Positions 39,784 through 51,038 are shown, numbered from the stretch's first letter. The stretch: DNA of 64,000 nt from Enterobacter cloacae complex sp. ECNIH7 (GCF_002208095.1 NZ_CP017990.1:1674001-1738000); one strand, 5' to 3'. Notes: generated from the letters alone by a model not told the origin. Numbers and translations are program-made.

Positions 39784-40683
39784 TCAGGCAGAGAAGAAGG
39801 CCATCAGGACCGGAACCAGCAGGCTTAAAATAAAGCCGTGCACGATAGCCGCGGGCACCATCTCCAGCCCTCCGGAGCGTTGTAGTACCGGCAGGGTAAA
39901 GTCCATCGACGTTGCGCCGCACAGGCCCAGCGCGGTAGAACGACTGCGGCGAACCAGGCTCGGGATCAGCATGATGGCAATCAGCTCGCGCGCCAGATCG
40001 TTAAAGAAGGCGGCGCTGCCGATCACCGGGCCGAATGATTCGGTCAGCAGAATACCGGAGAGCGAATACCAGCCAAAACCGGATGCCATCGCCAGGCCGG
40101 TTTTCAGCGGCAGATCGAGAATAAAGGCGTTGATGACGCCCGCCACCATTGAACTGGCGACAACCATAACGGCAACCATCATCCCCCGACGGTTCAGGAC
40201 AATTTGTTTCAGCGTCATGCCATTATTTCGTAGCTGAATACCAATCAGGAACAGCAGGAAGATCAGCGTATATTCACTGGCCTCTGTCGCGTGCTGTAAA
40301 AATGCCCAACCTGTCAGCCCAAGAAGAAAACCGATCACCACGACGCCGCATAATTTTAATGATTCAAGCGCCATTGCAATTCGAGAAGGGAGCTTTTCCT
40401 GATGATGGTGATTTTTCCATGGAATAGTGCGTTCCAGCCACAGCAGCGCGGCAATATTGCACAGCAAAATAACCACCACGGTGACGACAGAATAATGGAG
40501 AATGGAGAGTAAATTCGCCGACAGGTTGTCCAGAAATGCCAGGCTAATCCCCATAAAGAAAAGAATAACGTAGACAATCCAGCTCAGGAATCGATTAATG
40601 AGCCTTAATGCGGATTCACGATGCAGCGGAATAAGATAGCCCACGATCAAGGGCAGCAAAATGATGAGGAGTCCTGAAAACAT
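39784..40683 (-). CDS. lysO: L-lysine exporter LysO (YbjE)
   Basis: LysO exports L-lysine. This 299-residue polytopic protein is the family match by length and sequence: about eight hydrophobic segments, the conserved SGFGWYSLSGILLTESFG and a GLCGATSMDFTLP loop. It lies between hcp and aqpZ as in E. coli. Upstream, GAACAGCC (40684-40691) and GGCTGTTC (40738-40745) could pair in the leader, but I cannot assign a regulator. Confidence 0.93.
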   Translation of the reverse strand: MFSGLLIILLPLIVGYLIPLHRESALRLINRFLSWIVYVILFFMGISLAFLDNLSANLLSILHYSVVTVVVILLCNIAALLWLERTIPWKNHHHQEKLPSRIAMALESLKLCGVVVIGFLLGLTGWAFLQHATEASEYTLIFLLFLIGIQLRNNGMTLKQIVLNRRGMMVAVMVVASSMVAGVINAFILDLPLKTGLAMASGFGWYSLSGILLTESFGPVIGSAAFFNDLARELIAIMLIPSLVRRSRSTALGLCGATSMDFTLPVLQRSGGLEMVPAAIVHGFILSLLVPVLMAFFSA

Positions 40684-40762
40684 GAACAGCCGGTCCTTTT
40701 GAGTATCGGTTAAGCGCCAGTGACACTACCCAATAAAGGCTGTTCAGTAAAGCGGCAAAAGA

Positions 40763-40794
40763 AAGCCGGGTGGCGGCTACGCCTTACCCGGCTT
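40763..40794. repeat. REP element between aqpZ and lysO
   Basis: AAGCCGGGT and ACCCGGCTT flank a GC-rich core in the 181-base gap between the two minus-strand genes. It is the same REP type as in the BIME near 36950. Confidence 0.85.
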
Positions 40795-40820
40795 GTGTCT
40801 ATGTGGGGTGTGCGGCCTGT

Positions 40821-40858
40821 GGCCCTCACCGCGGCCCTCTCCCACGTGGAGACGGAAG
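40821..40858. repeat. CCCTCACC/CCCTCTCCC-type short palindromic repeat, degenerate
   Basis: The sequence GGCCCTCACCGCGGCCCTCT, then CCCACGTGGAGACGG, is a decayed copy of the enterobacterial intergenic repeat seen more intact at 51046-51080. It lies just after the aqpZ stop. Confidence 0.6.
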
Positions 40859-40864
40859 GAAAGA

Positions 40865-41560
40865 TTAATCGCGTTTTTCCAGCAGGGTGCGATACAGCAC
40901 GCCACCGAGGATACCGCCGATAATTGGCATCACCCAGAACAGCCACAGCTGCTCAAGCGCCCAGCCGCCCTGGAAGATGGCGACGGCGGTGCTGCGTGCC
41001 GGGTTAACGGAGGTGTTGGTGACCGGAATAGAAATCAGGTGGATAAGCGTCAGCGCCAGACCAATGGCAATCGGGGCAAAACCGGCTGGCGCGTGTTTGT
41101 CCGTTGCGCCGTGGATCACCAGCAGGAAGCCGGCGGTCAGCACGATTTCAATCACGATGGCAGACAGCATGGAGTAACCGCCCGGAGAGTGTTCGCCGAA
41201 GCCGTTAGAGGCAAAGCCGCTGGCCGCCGCGTCGAAGCCGGCTTTACCGCTGGCAATCACGTACAGAACGCCCGCCGCAATAATACCGCCAACTACCTGC
41301 GCCACAATGTAGCCAATTACGTCTTTCGCCGGGAAACGGCCGCCCGCCCATAAACCTAACGTCACTGCCGGGTTAAAATGACCGCCGGAAATATGTCCCA
41401 CGGCAAATGCCATGGTTAATACGGTTAAACCAAACGCCAGCGCGACGCCGACAAAACCGATACCTAATTCCGGGAATGCTGCTGCCAGAACGGCGCTACC
41501 GCAGCCACCAAATACCAGCCAGAATGTACCAAAGCATTCTGCTGCCAATTTTCTAAACAT
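40865..41560 (-). CDS. aqpZ: Aquaporin Z
   Basis: AqpZ is a water channel. The 231 residues equal the E. coli protein. ATG at 41560 ([20 protein letters not shown]) is selected by the GAGGTGG ribosome site and family length, over a longer open frame. The two half-helix motifs are GGHFNPAVT and NPARS, each with the NPA triplet, and six membrane helices are evident. Confidence 0.97.
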   Translation of the reverse strand: MFRKLAAECFGTFWLVFGGCGSAVLAAAFPELGIGFVGVALAFGLTVLTMAFAVGHISGGHFNPAVTLGLWAGGRFPAKDVIGYIVAQVVGGIIAAGVLYVIASGKAGFDAAASGFASNGFGEHSPGGYSMLSAIVIEIVLTAGFLLVIHGATDKHAPAGFAPIAIGLALTLIHLISIPVTNTSVNPARSTAVAIFQGGWALEQLWLFWVMPIIGGILGGVLYRTLLEKRD

Positions 41561-41932
41561 AACCACCTCAAATAATTTTCCGCACGCTTTCCCGCGCACG
41601 GGATATATCGCCATAAAGGGATGACGACTCAAAGAGCCCGTATTTTAAAAACCAACAACACCCCTTCGCCACTTAAATAAATTCGATTAATTTGATTTAA
41701 GGCAATGTGATGTCAATCCTTGATCAAATCAGCGGTAAATAGAGCATAGACCAATTTGCGGGCGGTAGTATCTTGTGAGATGTGGGTTATTTCAAATGAA
41801 ACCTGATGGATAAATTCTGAATTTTTCGTGCTTCCGCCAGGATATGGAGGCGGATTGCAGTGTCAAGCCCGTCTGCATCCCGCTATACTGCTGATTACTT
41901 GAAGGAAAAAGTGATCATATCGCGGGGGATTT
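41561..41932. promoter_or_regulatory. 372-base divergent gap between aqpZ and ybjD
   Basis: No gene is visible. The aqpZ half is AT-rich and contains a TTGATCAA palindrome near 41727. The ybjD half has a TATACT -10-like hexamer at about 41883 and GGGGG before the ybjD ATG. I see no tRNA or structured RNA. Confidence 0.45.
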
Positions 41933-43591
41933 ATGCTTCTCGAACGTGTGGAAATTGTCGGGTTTCGCGGTATTAACCGCCTGTCGCTGCAGCTGGAGCA
42001 GAACAACGTCCTGATCGGCGAGAACGCGTGGGGTAAGTCCAGCCTGCTGGATGCATTGACGCTATTGCTTTCGCCCGAAGACGATCTGTATCACTTCGTT
42101 CGCGACGATTTCTGGTTTCCGCCCGGCGACGTAACGGGACGCGAGAAGCACCTGCATATCATCCTGACGTTCCGCGAATCCGAGCCCGGACGTCACCGCG
42201 TGCGTCGCTTCCGCCCGCTGTCACCCTGCTGGGTGCCGTGCGACGACGGTTTCCACCGGATTTTCTATCGGCTTGAAGGCGAGATGGCGGAGAACGAGGG
42301 GGTACTCACCCTGCGTGATTTTCTCGATGAGAAAGCCAACCCGATCCCGCTCGACAATATCGACGATCTTGCCCGCCACTTGACCCGCCTGACGCCGGTG
42401 TTACGCCTGCGCGATGCGCGCTTTATGCGGCGTATTCGTAACGGAACCGTACCCAATACGCCGGAAGTGGAAGTCACCGCCCGCGAGCTGGATTTTCTGG
42501 CCAGAGAGCTGGTGTCGCGTCCGCAGAATCTGACCGACGGACAAATCCGTCAGGGGCTGTCCGCGATGGTGCAACTCCTGGAGCACTATTTTTCCGAGCA
42601 GGGAACCTCGGAGTCGCGCCACCGTCTGATGCGCCGCCGCTCTCATGATGAGCAGCGAAGCTGGCGTTATCTCGACATCATTAACCGGATGATCGACCGG
42701 CCCGGCGGCCGTACCCATCGGGTGATTTTGCTGGGTCTGTTTTCAACGCTTCTGCAGGCCAAAGGCACCGTTCGCCTTGACCGGGACGCCCGGCCTCTGC
42801 TGCTGGTGGAAGACCCGGAAACGCGCCTGCATCCCATCATGCTCTCCGTGGCATGGCATCTGCTGAACCTGCTGCCGCTCCAGCGCATTACGACCACCAA
42901 TTCCGGAGAGTTATTATCGCTGACGCCGGTTGAACACGTCTGTCGCCTGGTGCGTGAATCCTCCCGCGTCTCCGCTTTCCGGCTTGGGCCGGGCGGTTTG
43001 AATGCGGAAGACGGGCGGCGCATCGCGTTTCATATTCGCTTTAACCGGGCGTCGTCGCTCTTTGCCCGCTGCTGGCTGCTGGTGGAGGGGGAAACGGAAA
43101 CCTGGGTCATCAACGAGCTGGCGCGCCAGTGCGGCCACCACTTTGATGCGGAAGGCATTAAGGTAATCGAATTCGCCCAGTCGGGATTAAAGCCGCTGAT
43201 AAAATTCGCCCGCCGGATGGGGATCGAGTGGCACGTTCTGGTAGACGGTGATGAGGCGGGTAAAAAATATGCCTCGACCGTGCGGAGCCTGCTGAATAAC
43301 GAGCGCGAGGAAGAGCGCGACCATTTAACCATGCTCCCCGCGATGGACATGGAACACTTTATGTATCGTCAGGGGTTCGACGACGTCTTCCACCGCATTG
43401 CCATGGTGCCGGTCGATGTCCCGATGAACATGCGGCGGGTGATCGCCAAAGCCATTCACCGTTCGTCAAAACCGGATTTAGCCATTGAAGTGGCGACGGA
43501 AGCGGGCAGGCGGGGCGTGGAGGCGGTACCGACCCTGCTGCGGAAGATGTTCTCCCGCGTGCTGTGGCTGGCACGCGGGAAAGCGGATTAG
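41933..43591 (+). CDS. ybjD: OLD-family ATP-dependent endonuclease-like protein YbjD
   Basis: YbjD is an OLD-type protein: an ABC/SMC-like ATPase joined to a Toprim domain. The 552-residue protein has Walker A GENAWGKSS at residues about 31-39, an ABC-like segment with LLLVEDPETRLHP (Walker B with the following His), and a C-terminal Toprim region (LLVEGETETWVINELA; LVDGDEAGKKYA) with the metal-binding acidic residues. The E. coli protein has the same length. OLD proteins process DNA ends or act in anti-phage defence, but YbjD itself is uncharacterised. Its last 4 bases overlap the end of ybjX. Confidence 0.93.
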   Translation: MLLERVEIVGFRGINRLSLQLEQNNVLIGENAWGKSSLLDALTLLLSPEDDLYHFVRDDFWFPPGDVTGREKHLHIILTFRESEPGRHRVRRFRPLSPCWVPCDDGFHRIFYRLEGEMAENEGVLTLRDFLDEKANPIPLDNIDDLARHLTRLTPVLRLRDARFMRRIRNGTVPNTPEVEVTARELDFLARELVSRPQNLTDGQIRQGLSAMVQLLEHYFSEQGTSESRHRLMRRRSHDEQRSWRYLDIINRMIDRPGGRTHRVILLGLFSTLLQAKGTVRLDRDARPLLLVEDPETRLHPIMLSVAWHLLNLLPLQRITTTNSGELLSLTPVEHVCRLVRESSRVSAFRLGPGGLNAEDGRRIAFHIRFNRASSLFARCWLLVEGETETWVINELARQCGHHFDAEGIKVIEFAQSGLKPLIKFARRMGIEWHVLVDGDEAGKKYASTVRSLLNNEREEERDHLTMLPAMDMEHFMYRQGFDDVFHRIAMVPVDVPMNMRRVIAKAIHRSSKPDLAIEVATEAGRRGVEAVPTLLRKMFSRVLWLARGKAD

Positions 43592-44544
43592 CGTTGGGTC
43601 GCCTGTTTCATCTGCTGAATCAGGCTATCCAGCAGCGCGTAGCGGCGGCGATATTCGGAGCGTTTTTTGCTGGCGATCTCTTCCATCGGTTTACGCGGCA
43701 TGACGAGTGGCAGCATAAAATTACCGTTATCCTGCTTTTCACCGCCGATGGAGAGCCAGAAACTGTCGTAATCGGCCAACAGTTTGCCCTCTTTTTTCTT
43801 GCGGTAGCGCCAGCTGCGATAAATATGGGTATCGTTACTGACGGCGACAATCTGCTCTACCGGGAACGCGGCGCCGAGCGTCATGGCGGCCTCGACCAGC
43901 AGACGTTTCGGGAACAGGCCGTGGCAGGCTTTCGTCGCTCCCTGGATCAGCTCATGGGGAACATGCGCTTTTGCGCCCTGCAAGCCGCCAATGAACAGCG
44001 TCGATTTTCCCTCAAACTGGCATAGCGTAAAGGTCATCTCCGCCAGCGCCGTATTTTGACTGTCACAGAAAACGAGGGTAGCTTCTCCCTCTTTATCCAT
44101 AAACGCGTCGGCACACAGGCGGACGGTAAATTGCTGTTCATCTTTTCCGGTTAAGGTCAGCAGAGTCACGCCCTGCTTTGAAAGGTAACCCTTTGTCAGC
44201 GTCGCCGGCAGCTGGCGGCACATCATCTGATAGTGCCAGGACAGCGATTCCAGCACATGCTGTCGATCCATATTGACCGTTAACCACGGACGATGAAGGC
44301 GGCAGGGCAGCCCAGGCTGAACCTGGAGCATTTGCATCAGGTGCGGATGTTTCGCAAGATCAGACAGCAGTCGAGCGGTGCTGAGCGGTGTCGCCAGTGA
44401 GCGCAGCATGAACTTGCGTCGATAGGCGGGTTTTTCCCATGCCAGCCCGGGTGCGATCTCACCGAAAGCCAGGTTTTTGAAGAGCTGCCAGCCGGATTTT
44501 GGCTGCGGCAGGTTTGAAAGTGATGTATCGACGATAGAAGACAT
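43588..44544 (-). CDS. ybjX: DUF535 protein YbjX
   Basis: YbjX is a DUF535 protein related to the Salmonella SomA/VirK group linked to PhoP-regulated envelope change. This copy has 318 residues, slightly shorter than the E. coli protein (about 330 as I recall). Family segments include QPGLPCRLHRPWLTVNMDR and HELIQGATKACHGLFPKRLL. It is convergent with ybjD and shares 4 bases of 3' end with it. Confidence 0.9.
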   Translation of the reverse strand: MSSIVDTSLSNLPQPKSGWQLFKNLAFGEIAPGLAWEKPAYRRKFMLRSLATPLSTARLLSDLAKHPHLMQMLQVQPGLPCRLHRPWLTVNMDRQHVLESLSWHYQMMCRQLPATLTKGYLSKQGVTLLTLTGKDEQQFTVRLCADAFMDKEGEATLVFCDSQNTALAEMTFTLCQFEGKSTLFIGGLQGAKAHVPHELIQGATKACHGLFPKRLLVEAAMTLGAAFPVEQIVAVSNDTHIYRSWRYRKKKEGKLLADYDSFWLSIGGEKQDNGNFMLPLVMPRKPMEEIASKKRSEYRRRYALLDSLIQQMKQATQR

Positions 44545-44703
44545 GGTAGATCCTGATCCTTTTGGAATATCGCTATTTCAGCAGGAGAAATGTCAACATC
44601 TCGTAAACAAATTAGGACGATTTCGGAGAACAGGGCTTTCGTTGAAGAGTCGTTTAGTTAGAATCAACGCTTATCATTGCCAGAACATTTATTTGGAATA
44701 TTT

Positions 44704-45819
44704 ATGAACCTCAAGGGAAAACGCAGAACGCTGTTTCTGCTGCTGGCGGTCGTGGTTTTAGCCGGTGGGTACTGGCTATGGCAGGTGCTGAATGCGCCGG
44801 TGCCGCAGTATCAGACGCTGATTGTTCGCCCGGGCGAACTGCAGCAAAACGTCCTCGCGACGGGCAAGCTTGACGCGCTGCGCAAGGTTGACGTCGGAGC
44901 GCAGGTCAGCGGCCAGCTGAAAACGCTGTCGGTTGAGATTGGCGACAAGGTGAAAAAAGGCCAGCTGCTCGGCGTTATCGATCCTGAGCAGGCTGAGAAC
45001 CAGATCCGCGAGGTGGAAGCCACGCTGATGGAGCTGCGCGCGCAGCGTGCCCAGGCGCTGGCAGAACGTAACCTGGCTCAGGTAACGTTGACCCGTCAGC
45101 AGGCGCTGGCCAAAACCCAGGCTATTTCGAAACAGGATTTAGATACTGCCGCCACTGAACTGGCGGTGAAACAGGCGCAAATTGGCACGATTGACGCGCA
45201 GATCAAACGCAATCAGGCCTCGCTGGATACGGCAAAAACCAACCTCGACTACACCAAAATCGTCGCGCCAATGGCGGGTGAAGTGACCCAGATCACCACG
45301 CTGCAGGGCCAGACGGTGATTGCCGCGCAGCAGGCGCCGAACATTCTGACCCTGGCGGACATGAGCACCATGCTGGTCAAAGCCCAGGTCTCAGAGGCGG
45401 ATGTGATCCATCTTAAGCCGGGGCAGAACGCCTGGTTTACGGTGCTTGGCGACCCGCAGACGCGCTACGAAGGCGTGCTGAAGGACATTCTGCCGACGCC
45501 GGAAAAAGTTAACGACGCTATCTTCTACTATGCCCGCTTTGAGGTGCCAAACCCGCAGGGCGTGCTGCGTCTGGACATGACCGCACAGGTGCATATCCAG
45601 CTGACCGGCGTGAAGAACGTGCTGACCATTCCGCTCTCTGCGCTGGGTGAATCCGCCGGGGAGAGCCGTTATAAAGTGAAAGTGCTGCGCAACGGCGAAA
45701 CGCGCGAGCGCGAGGTCGTGATCGGCGCGCGCAACGACACCGACGTGGTGGTGGTGAAAGGACTGGAAGAGGGCGAGGAGGTTGTTGTCAGCGAAAGCCT
45801 GCCCGGAGCCGCTAAATGA
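44704..45819 (+). CDS. macA: Macrolide export periplasmic adaptor MacA
   Basis: MacA is the membrane-fusion protein that joins MacB to TolC for export of macrolides and other substrates such as enterotoxin or siderophore-type compounds. The 371 residues equal E. coli. ATG at 44704 is preferred to an earlier in-frame codon (44677) because it starts just before the N-terminal anchor helix ([17 protein letters not shown]). A lipoyl-type half ([19 protein letters not shown]), a coiled-coil hairpin ([20 protein letters not shown]) and the beta-barrel region follow. Its end overlaps macB by ATGA. Confidence 0.95.
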   Translation: MNLKGKRRTLFLLLAVVVLAGGYWLWQVLNAPVPQYQTLIVRPGELQQNVLATGKLDALRKVDVGAQVSGQLKTLSVEIGDKVKKGQLLGVIDPEQAENQIREVEATLMELRAQRAQALAERNLAQVTLTRQQALAKTQAISKQDLDTAATELAVKQAQIGTIDAQIKRNQASLDTAKTNLDYTKIVAPMAGEVTQITTLQGQTVIAAQQAPNILTLADMSTMLVKAQVSEADVIHLKPGQNAWFTVLGDPQTRYEGVLKDILPTPEKVNDAIFYYARFEVPNPQGVLRLDMTAQVHIQLTGVKNVLTIPLSALGESAGESRYKVKVLRNGETREREVVIGARNDTDVVVVKGLEEGEEVVVSESLPGAAK

Positions 45820-47756
45820 CGGCGCTGCTTGAGCTAAATAACATTCGTCGCAGCTATCCGTCAGGCGACGGCCCGGTGGAGGTGCTGAAGGGCATCTCCC
45901 TGCGCGTGGAGGCGGGCGAGATGGTGGCGATTGTCGGCGCGTCGGGTTCCGGTAAATCGACGCTGATGAACATTCTCGGCTGCCTGGATAAACCGACCAG
46001 CGGGACCTATCGCGTGGCCGGGACGGATGTCTCCACGCTGGACGGCGACGCGCTGGCGAAGCTGCGCCGGGAACACTTCGGCTTTATCTTCCAGCGTTAC
46101 CATCTGCTTTCTCACCTTAACGCGGCCCAGAATGTGGAAGTGCCTGCGGTCTATGCGGGCGTTGAGCGGAAAAAGCGACTTGAGCGCGCGCAGATGCTGC
46201 TGACGCGTCTGGGGCTGGCGGAGCGGGTGGAGTACCAGCCGTCGCAGCTGTCCGGCGGCCAGCAGCAGCGCGTGAGTATTGCCCGGGCACTGATGAACGG
46301 CGGGCAGGTGATCCTCGCGGATGAACCGACCGGCGCGCTTGACAGCCATTCCGGCGAAGAGGTGATGGCGATCCTGCACCAGCTTCGCGATCGGGGGCAC
46401 ACGGTGATTATCGTTACCCACGATCCGCAGGTGGCGGCGCAGGCAGAACGCATTATTGAGATCCACGACGGCGAGCTGGTCAGCAACCCGCCGCCGCGTG
46501 AGTCCAGGGCTGCGGCGCCGAAAGAAGCGCTACCGGCATCAACCGGCTGGGGACAGTTCTCCAGCGGCTTTCGCGAAGCGCTGACCATGGCCTGGCTGGC
46601 GATGGCGGCTAACAAAATGCGCACCCTGCTGACGATGCTCGGCATCATTATCGGTATCGCCTCGGTGGTATCGATCGTGGTGGTGGGCGACGCGGCCAAG
46701 CAGCTGGTGTTGGCCGATATCCGCGCCATCGGCACTAATACCATTGACGTCTATCCGGGCAAAGATTTTGGTGACGACGAGCCGCAGTATCAGCAGGCGC
46801 TGAAGTATGACGATCTGGCGGCAATTCAGAAGCAGCCGTGGGTGAACTCCGCCACGCCTGCGGTGTCGCAGAACCTGCGTCTGCGCGTGGGCAACGTTGA
46901 CGTGGCCGCCAGCGCGAACGGCGTGAGCGGGGACTATTTCAACGTCTACGGCATGACCTTCAGCGAAGGCGCTACCTTCAACGCCGAGCAGCTGGCGGGC
47001 AGGGCGCAGGTGGTGGTGCTGGACGCGAACTCGCGCAGGCAGCTCTTCCCCAATAAAGCCAGCGTGGTGGGCGAAGTGATCCTGGTCGGCAACATGCCTG
47101 CCACGGTCATCGGCGTGGCGGAAGAGAAGCAGTCTATGTTCGGCAGCAGCAAGATCCTGCGCGTCTGGCTACCCTATACCACCATCTCCGGACGGATTAT
47201 GGGGCAGTCATGGCTCAACTCCATCACCGTACGCGTGAAGGAGGGCTACGATAGCGCGCTCGCCGAACAGCAGCTTGAGCGGCTGTTAACCCTGCGCCAC
47301 GGGAAGAAAGATTTCTTCACCTGGAATATGGACGGCCTCTTGAAAACGGCGGAAAAGACCACACGTACTCTTCAGCTGTTTCTCACGCTGGTGGCGGTGA
47401 TCTCGCTGGTCGTCGGCGGCATTGGGGTGATGAATATCATGCTGGTGTCGGTCACCGAGCGCACGCGAGAGATCGGTATTCGCATGGCGGTCGGCGCCCG
47501 GGCCAGCGATGTGCTGCAGCAGTTTTTGATTGAGGCGGTTCTGGTGTGTCTGGTCGGCGGGGCGATGGGCATTGCGCTCTCGATGATGATCGCGTTTGCG
47601 CTCCAGCTCTTTTTACCCGGCTGGGAGATTGGCTTCTCGCCGGTTGCCATTATCACCGCGTTTTTGTGTTCGACCTTTACCGGCATTTTGTTTGGCTGGT
47701 TGCCCGCCCGCAACGCGGCGCGGCTGGATCCGGTGGACGCGCTGGCTCGGGAATAA
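45816..47756 (+). CDS. macB: Macrolide ABC exporter MacB
   Basis: MacB is a mechanotransducing ABC transporter. The 646-residue protein has an N-terminal ATPase domain with Walker [10 protein letters not shown], signature LSGGQQQR and Walker [13 protein letters not shown], then a first membrane helix near residue 270 ([20 protein letters not shown]), a long periplasmic domain and three C-terminal helices ([18 protein letters not shown] among them). The length fits the E. coli protein. A strong hairpin follows the stop. Confidence 0.97.
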   Translation: MTALLELNNIRRSYPSGDGPVEVLKGISLRVEAGEMVAIVGASGSGKSTLMNILGCLDKPTSGTYRVAGTDVSTLDGDALAKLRREHFGFIFQRYHLLSHLNAAQNVEVPAVYAGVERKKRLERAQMLLTRLGLAERVEYQPSQLSGGQQQRVSIARALMNGGQVILADEPTGALDSHSGEEVMAILHQLRDRGHTVIIVTHDPQVAAQAERIIEIHDGELVSNPPPRESRAAAPKEALPASTGWGQFSSGFREALTMAWLAMAANKMRTLLTMLGIIIGIASVVSIVVVGDAAKQLVLADIRAIGTNTIDVYPGKDFGDDEPQYQQALKYDDLAAIQKQPWVNSATPAVSQNLRLRVGNVDVAASANGVSGDYFNVYGMTFSEGATFNAEQLAGRAQVVVLDANSRRQLFPNKASVVGEVILVGNMPATVIGVAEEKQSMFGSSKILRVWLPYTTISGRIMGQSWLNSITVRVKEGYDSALAEQQLERLLTLRHGKKDFFTWNMDGLLKTAEKTTRTLQLFLTLVAVISLVVGGIGVMNIMLVSVTERTREIGIRMAVGARASDVLQQFLIEAVLVCLVGGAMGIALSMMIAFALQLFLPGWEIGFSPVAIITAFLCSTFTGILFGWLPARNAARLDPVDALARE

Positions 47757-47766
47757 CCCGAAAATA

Positions 47767-47795
47767 AAAATGCCAGCCGATCGGGCTGGCATTTT
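47767..47795. terminator. Bidirectional terminator of macAB and cspD
   Basis: A perfect 12-bp stem, AAAATGCCAGCC with GGCTGGCATTTT, and a 5-base loop give A/T tracts on both sides, so it can end macB (plus) and cspD (minus). Confidence 0.93.
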
Positions 47796-47826
47796 GACTG
47801 CGGGATGTACACAATAAAACAGAGAG

Positions 47827-48048
47827 CTATGCAACCGTCTCTGCTTCAACGGGTACGATTAGGCTTGCATGATTGCCTTTTGGTCCCTGATGTACATCGA
47901 ACCGGACGGACTGCCCGGCTTTGAGCGTTCTGTAACCATCCATCTGAATGGTGGAATAGTGAGCGAAGATATCCTCGCCGCCGCCTTCGGGGCAGATGAA
48001 GCCAAACCCTTTGGCGTTGTTGAACCACTTAACAGTACCCATTTCCAT
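47827..48048 (-). CDS. cspD: Cold-shock-like protein CspD
   Basis: CspD is a small OB-fold protein that binds single-stranded DNA and inhibits replication in stationary phase; it is induced in starvation, not cold. The 73 residues begin MEMGTVKWFNNAKGFGFICP and have the RNP-like motifs KGFGFI and DIFAHY. It is one residue shorter than E. coli CspD. It is a Lon and toxin-related target in E. coli, which I cannot verify from this sequence. Confidence 0.97.
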   Translation of the reverse strand: MEMGTVKWFNNAKGFGFICPEGGGEDIFAHYSTIQMDGYRTLKAGQSVRFDVHQGPKGNHASLIVPVEAETVA

Positions 48049-48315
48049 GCTTCGACATCCTTCGTAAATCTTATAAGTTAAGATGGAATGAACCGGTGGT
48101 GGAGTGGGGGCTGTTCAAAACCTCGCCATCTCACGCTTGTACAATTTAGAGAAACGAAAGAAGTCGTCAAGCGTTTGGCGCTGGAGATGGGACAATAATC
48201 AACCAAAGTTTGAAGCAGTTAACGCTATTGCAACAGTTTGTGACAGACATCGCGGATGACAGTAATAGATGATTGTTATCTAACATCTGAGGTAGATTCA
48301 AAGTGGTTATGCATA

Positions 48316-48636
48316 ATGGGTAAGACCAACGATTGGCTGGATTTCGACCAGCTGGCGGAAGACAAAGTGCGCGACGCGCTAAAACCGCCATCTATGTATA
48401 AAGTTATGTTAATGAACGATGATTACACGCCGATGGAATTTGTTATTGACGTGCTACAAAAGTTCTTTTCTTATGATGTAGAACGTGCAACGCAACTGAT
48501 GCTTACCGTTCATTATCGTGGCAAAGCTATCTGCGGCATCTTCACAGCCGAAGTGGCGGAAACCAAAGTGGCGATGGTGAACGACTATGCGAGGGAGAAC
48601 GAGCATCCGTTGCTGTGTACGCTGGAAAAGGCCTGA
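48316..48636 (+). CDS. clpS: ClpAP adaptor ClpS
   Basis: ClpS delivers N-end-rule substrates to ClpAP. The 106 residues equal E. coli. ATG at 48316 gives [13 protein letters not shown]; the frame is open further upstream but without support. The adaptor core includes [20 protein letters not shown] and [18 protein letters not shown], the region that contacts N-degrons and ClpA. It lies 27 bases before clpA and divergent from cspD. Confidence 0.97.
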   Translation: MGKTNDWLDFDQLAEDKVRDALKPPSMYKVMLMNDDYTPMEFVIDVLQKFFSYDVERATQLMLTVHYRGKAICGIFTAEVAETKVAMVNDYARENEHPLLCTLEKA

Positions 48637-48663
48637 TAAGGCATAAAATTGGGGGAGGTGCCT

Positions 48664-50943
48664 ATGCTCAATCAAGAACTGGAACTCAGTTTAAATATGG
48701 CTTTCGCCAGAGCGCGTGAGCACCGACATGAGTTTATGACCGTCGAGCATTTACTGCTCGCACTGCTTAGCAACCCATCTGCCCGCGAAGCGCTGGAAGC
48801 CTGCTCCGTGGATCTGGTGGCGCTACGTCAGGAACTCGAAGCCTTCATCGAACAAACCACACCGGTGCTGCCAGCCAGTGAAGAAGAGCGCGACACGCAG
48901 CCGACGCTCAGCTTCCAGCGCGTGCTGCAGCGCGCGGTATTCCACGTCCAGTCTTCCGGGCGTAGCGAAGTGACTGGCGCAAACGTCTTAGTCGCCATCT
49001 TCAGCGAGCAGGAGTCACAGGCTGCCTACCTGCTGCGCAAACACGAAGTCAGCCGCCTCGACGTGGTTAACTTTATTTCTCACGGAACGCGCAAAGACGA
49101 GCCTAACCAGGCATCGGATTCCAGCAATCAGGTCAATAACAATGAAGAGCAAGCAGGCGGGGAGGATCGTATGGAAAACTTCACCACCAACCTTAACCAG
49201 CTTGCTCGCGTTGGCGGTATCGACCCGCTGATTGGTCGCGATAAAGAGCTGGAGCGCGCGATCCAGGTGCTGTGCCGTCGCCGCAAGAACAACCCGCTGC
49301 TGGTGGGTGAGTCAGGCGTGGGTAAAACCGCGATTGCCGAAGGGCTTGCCTGGCGCATTGTCCAGGGTGACGTGCCGGAAGTGATTGCCGACTGCACCAT
49401 CTACTCGCTGGATATCGGCTCGCTGCTGGCGGGCACTAAATACCGCGGTGATTTTGAAAAACGCTTCAAGGCGCTGTTAAAACAGCTGGAGCAGGATACC
49501 AATAGCATCCTGTTTATCGATGAGATCCACACCATCATCGGCGCAGGTGCGGCCTCCGGTGGCCAGGTGGATGCCGCGAACCTGATCAAACCGCTGCTCT
49601 CCAGCGGCAAGATCCGCGTGATTGGCTCCACGACCTACCAGGAGTTCAGCAACATCTTTGAGAAAGACCGTGCGCTGGCGCGCCGCTTCCAGAAAATCGA
49701 CGTGACCGAACCGTCTGTCGAGGAAACGGTGCAGATCATCAACGGCCTGAAGCCGAAGTACGAAGCGCACCACGACGTGCGTTACACCGCGAAAGCGGTC
49801 CGTGCGGCGGTGGAGCTGGCGGTGAAATACATCAACGACCGTCATCTGCCGGACAAGGCGATTGACGTGATTGATGAGGCGGGGGCGCGTGCGCGCCTGA
49901 TGCCGGCCAGCAAGCGTAAGAAAACCGTTAACGTGGCGGATATCGAGTCCGTGGTGGCCCGCATCGCGCGTATCCCTGAGAAGAGCGTTTCTCAGAGCGA
50001 CCGCGACACGCTGCGCACCCTCGGCAATCGCCTGAAAATGCTGGTCTTTGGTCAGGATAAAGCCATTGAGGCCTTAACCGAAGCGATCAAGATGGCCCGC
50101 GCCGGGCTGGGGCATGACCACAAGCCTGTCGGTTCCTTCCTGTTCGCTGGCCCGACCGGCGTGGGGAAAACCGAGGTGACGGTTCAGCTCTCCAAAGCGC
50201 TGGGCATTGAGCTGCTTCGCTTTGATATGTCCGAGTATATGGAGCGTCACACCGTCAGCCGTTTGATTGGTGCGCCTCCGGGCTACGTGGGCTTTGACCA
50301 GGGCGGCCTGCTCACCGACGCGGTGATCAAGCATCCGCACGCGGTCCTGCTGCTCGATGAAATCGAGAAAGCGCACCCGGACGTGTTCAACATCCTGCTG
50401 CAGGTGATGGACAACGGGACGCTGACCGACAACAACGGGCGCAAGGCGGACTTCCGCAACGTGGTGCTGGTGATGACCACCAACGCCGGCGTGCGTGAAA
50501 CCGAGCGTAAATCTATCGGCCTGATCCACCAGGATAACAGCACCGATGCGATGGAGGAGATCAAGAAGATCTTTACACCGGAGTTCCGTAACCGTCTGGA
50601 CAACATTATCTGGTTCGATCACCTGTCTACCGAGGTGATCCATCAGGTTGTGGACAAGTTCATCGTCGAGCTGCAGGTTCAGCTGGATCAGAAAGGCGTG
50701 TCGCTGGAAGTGAGCCAGGAGGCCCGCAACTGGCTGGCCGAGAAAGGCTACGACCGAGCGATGGGTGCCCGTCCGATGGCGCGCGTGATTCAGGACAACC
50801 TGAAGAAACCGCTGGCGAACGAGCTGCTGTTTGGCTCGCTGGTGGACGGCGGGCAGGTGACCGTGGCGCTGGATCAGGTGAAGAACGAACTGACGTACGA
50901 TTTCCAGAGCGCGGCGAAGCACAAGCCGGAAGCGGCTCACTGA
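48664..50943 (+). CDS. clpA: ATP-dependent Clp protease ATP-binding subunit ClpA
   Basis: ClpA is the AAA+ unfoldase of ClpAP. ATG at 48664 follows GGGGGAGG at the right distance and starts [14 protein letters not shown] as in E. coli; the product is 759 residues. Two AAA+ modules are intact: Walker [10 protein letters not shown] and GPTGVGKTE, with matching Walker B motifs ([18 protein letters not shown]). The ClpP-binding loop includes SIGLIHQ with the IGL tripeptide. Two repeats of the N-domain bind ClpS. Confidence 0.98.
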   Translation: MLNQELELSLNMAFARAREHRHEFMTVEHLLLALLSNPSAREALEACSVDLVALRQELEAFIEQTTPVLPASEEERDTQPTLSFQRVLQRAVFHVQSSGRSEVTGANVLVAIFSEQESQAAYLLRKHEVSRLDVVNFISHGTRKDEPNQASDSSNQVNNNEEQAGGEDRMENFTTNLNQLARVGGIDPLIGRDKELERAIQVLCRRRKNNPLLVGESGVGKTAIAEGLAWRIVQGDVPEVIADCTIYSLDIGSLLAGTKYRGDFEKRFKALLKQLEQDTNSILFIDEIHTIIGAGAASGGQVDAANLIKPLLSSGKIRVIGSTTYQEFSNIFEKDRALARRFQKIDVTEPSVEETVQIINGLKPKYEAHHDVRYTAKAVRAAVELAVKYINDRHLPDKAIDVIDEAGARARLMPASKRKKTVNVADIESVVARIARIPEKSVSQSDRDTLRTLGNRLKMLVFGQDKAIEALTEAIKMARAGLGHDHKPVGSFLFAGPTGVGKTEVTVQLSKALGIELLRFDMSEYMERHTVSRLIGAPPGYVGFDQGGLLTDAVIKHPHAVLLLDEIEKAHPDVFNILLQVMDNGTLTDNNGRKADFRNVVLVMTTNAGVRETERKSIGLIHQDNSTDAMEEIKKIFTPEFRNRLDNIIWFDHLSTEVIHQVVDKFIVELQVQLDQKGVSLEVSQEARNWLAEKGYDRAMGARPMARVIQDNLKKPLANELLFGSLVDGGQVTVALDQVKNELTYDFQSAAKHKPEAAH

Positions 50944-50963
50944 GTGAGTTGAACGTTAATGTT

Positions 50964-50991
50964 AAAAACCGGGCATTTGCCCGGTTTTTTT
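50964..50991 (+). terminator. Rho-independent terminator of clpSA
   Basis: AAAACCGGGC, loop ATTT and GCCCGGTTTTTTT form a strong hairpin with a T-run just after clpA. Confidence 0.95.
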
Positions 50992-51011
50992 ATGCCTGCC
51001 AAGGTAAAAGC

Positions 51012-51038
51012 AAAACGACAACAGTGTTGTCGTTTTTA
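51012..51038. terminator. Second hairpin, terminator-like
   Basis: AAAACGACAAC, a 3-base loop and GTTGTCGTTTT form an 11-bp stem with a T-rich end on both strands. It stands between the clpA terminator and the phage-like remnant and could insulate minus-strand transcription of the Icd-like frame. Confidence 0.65.
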
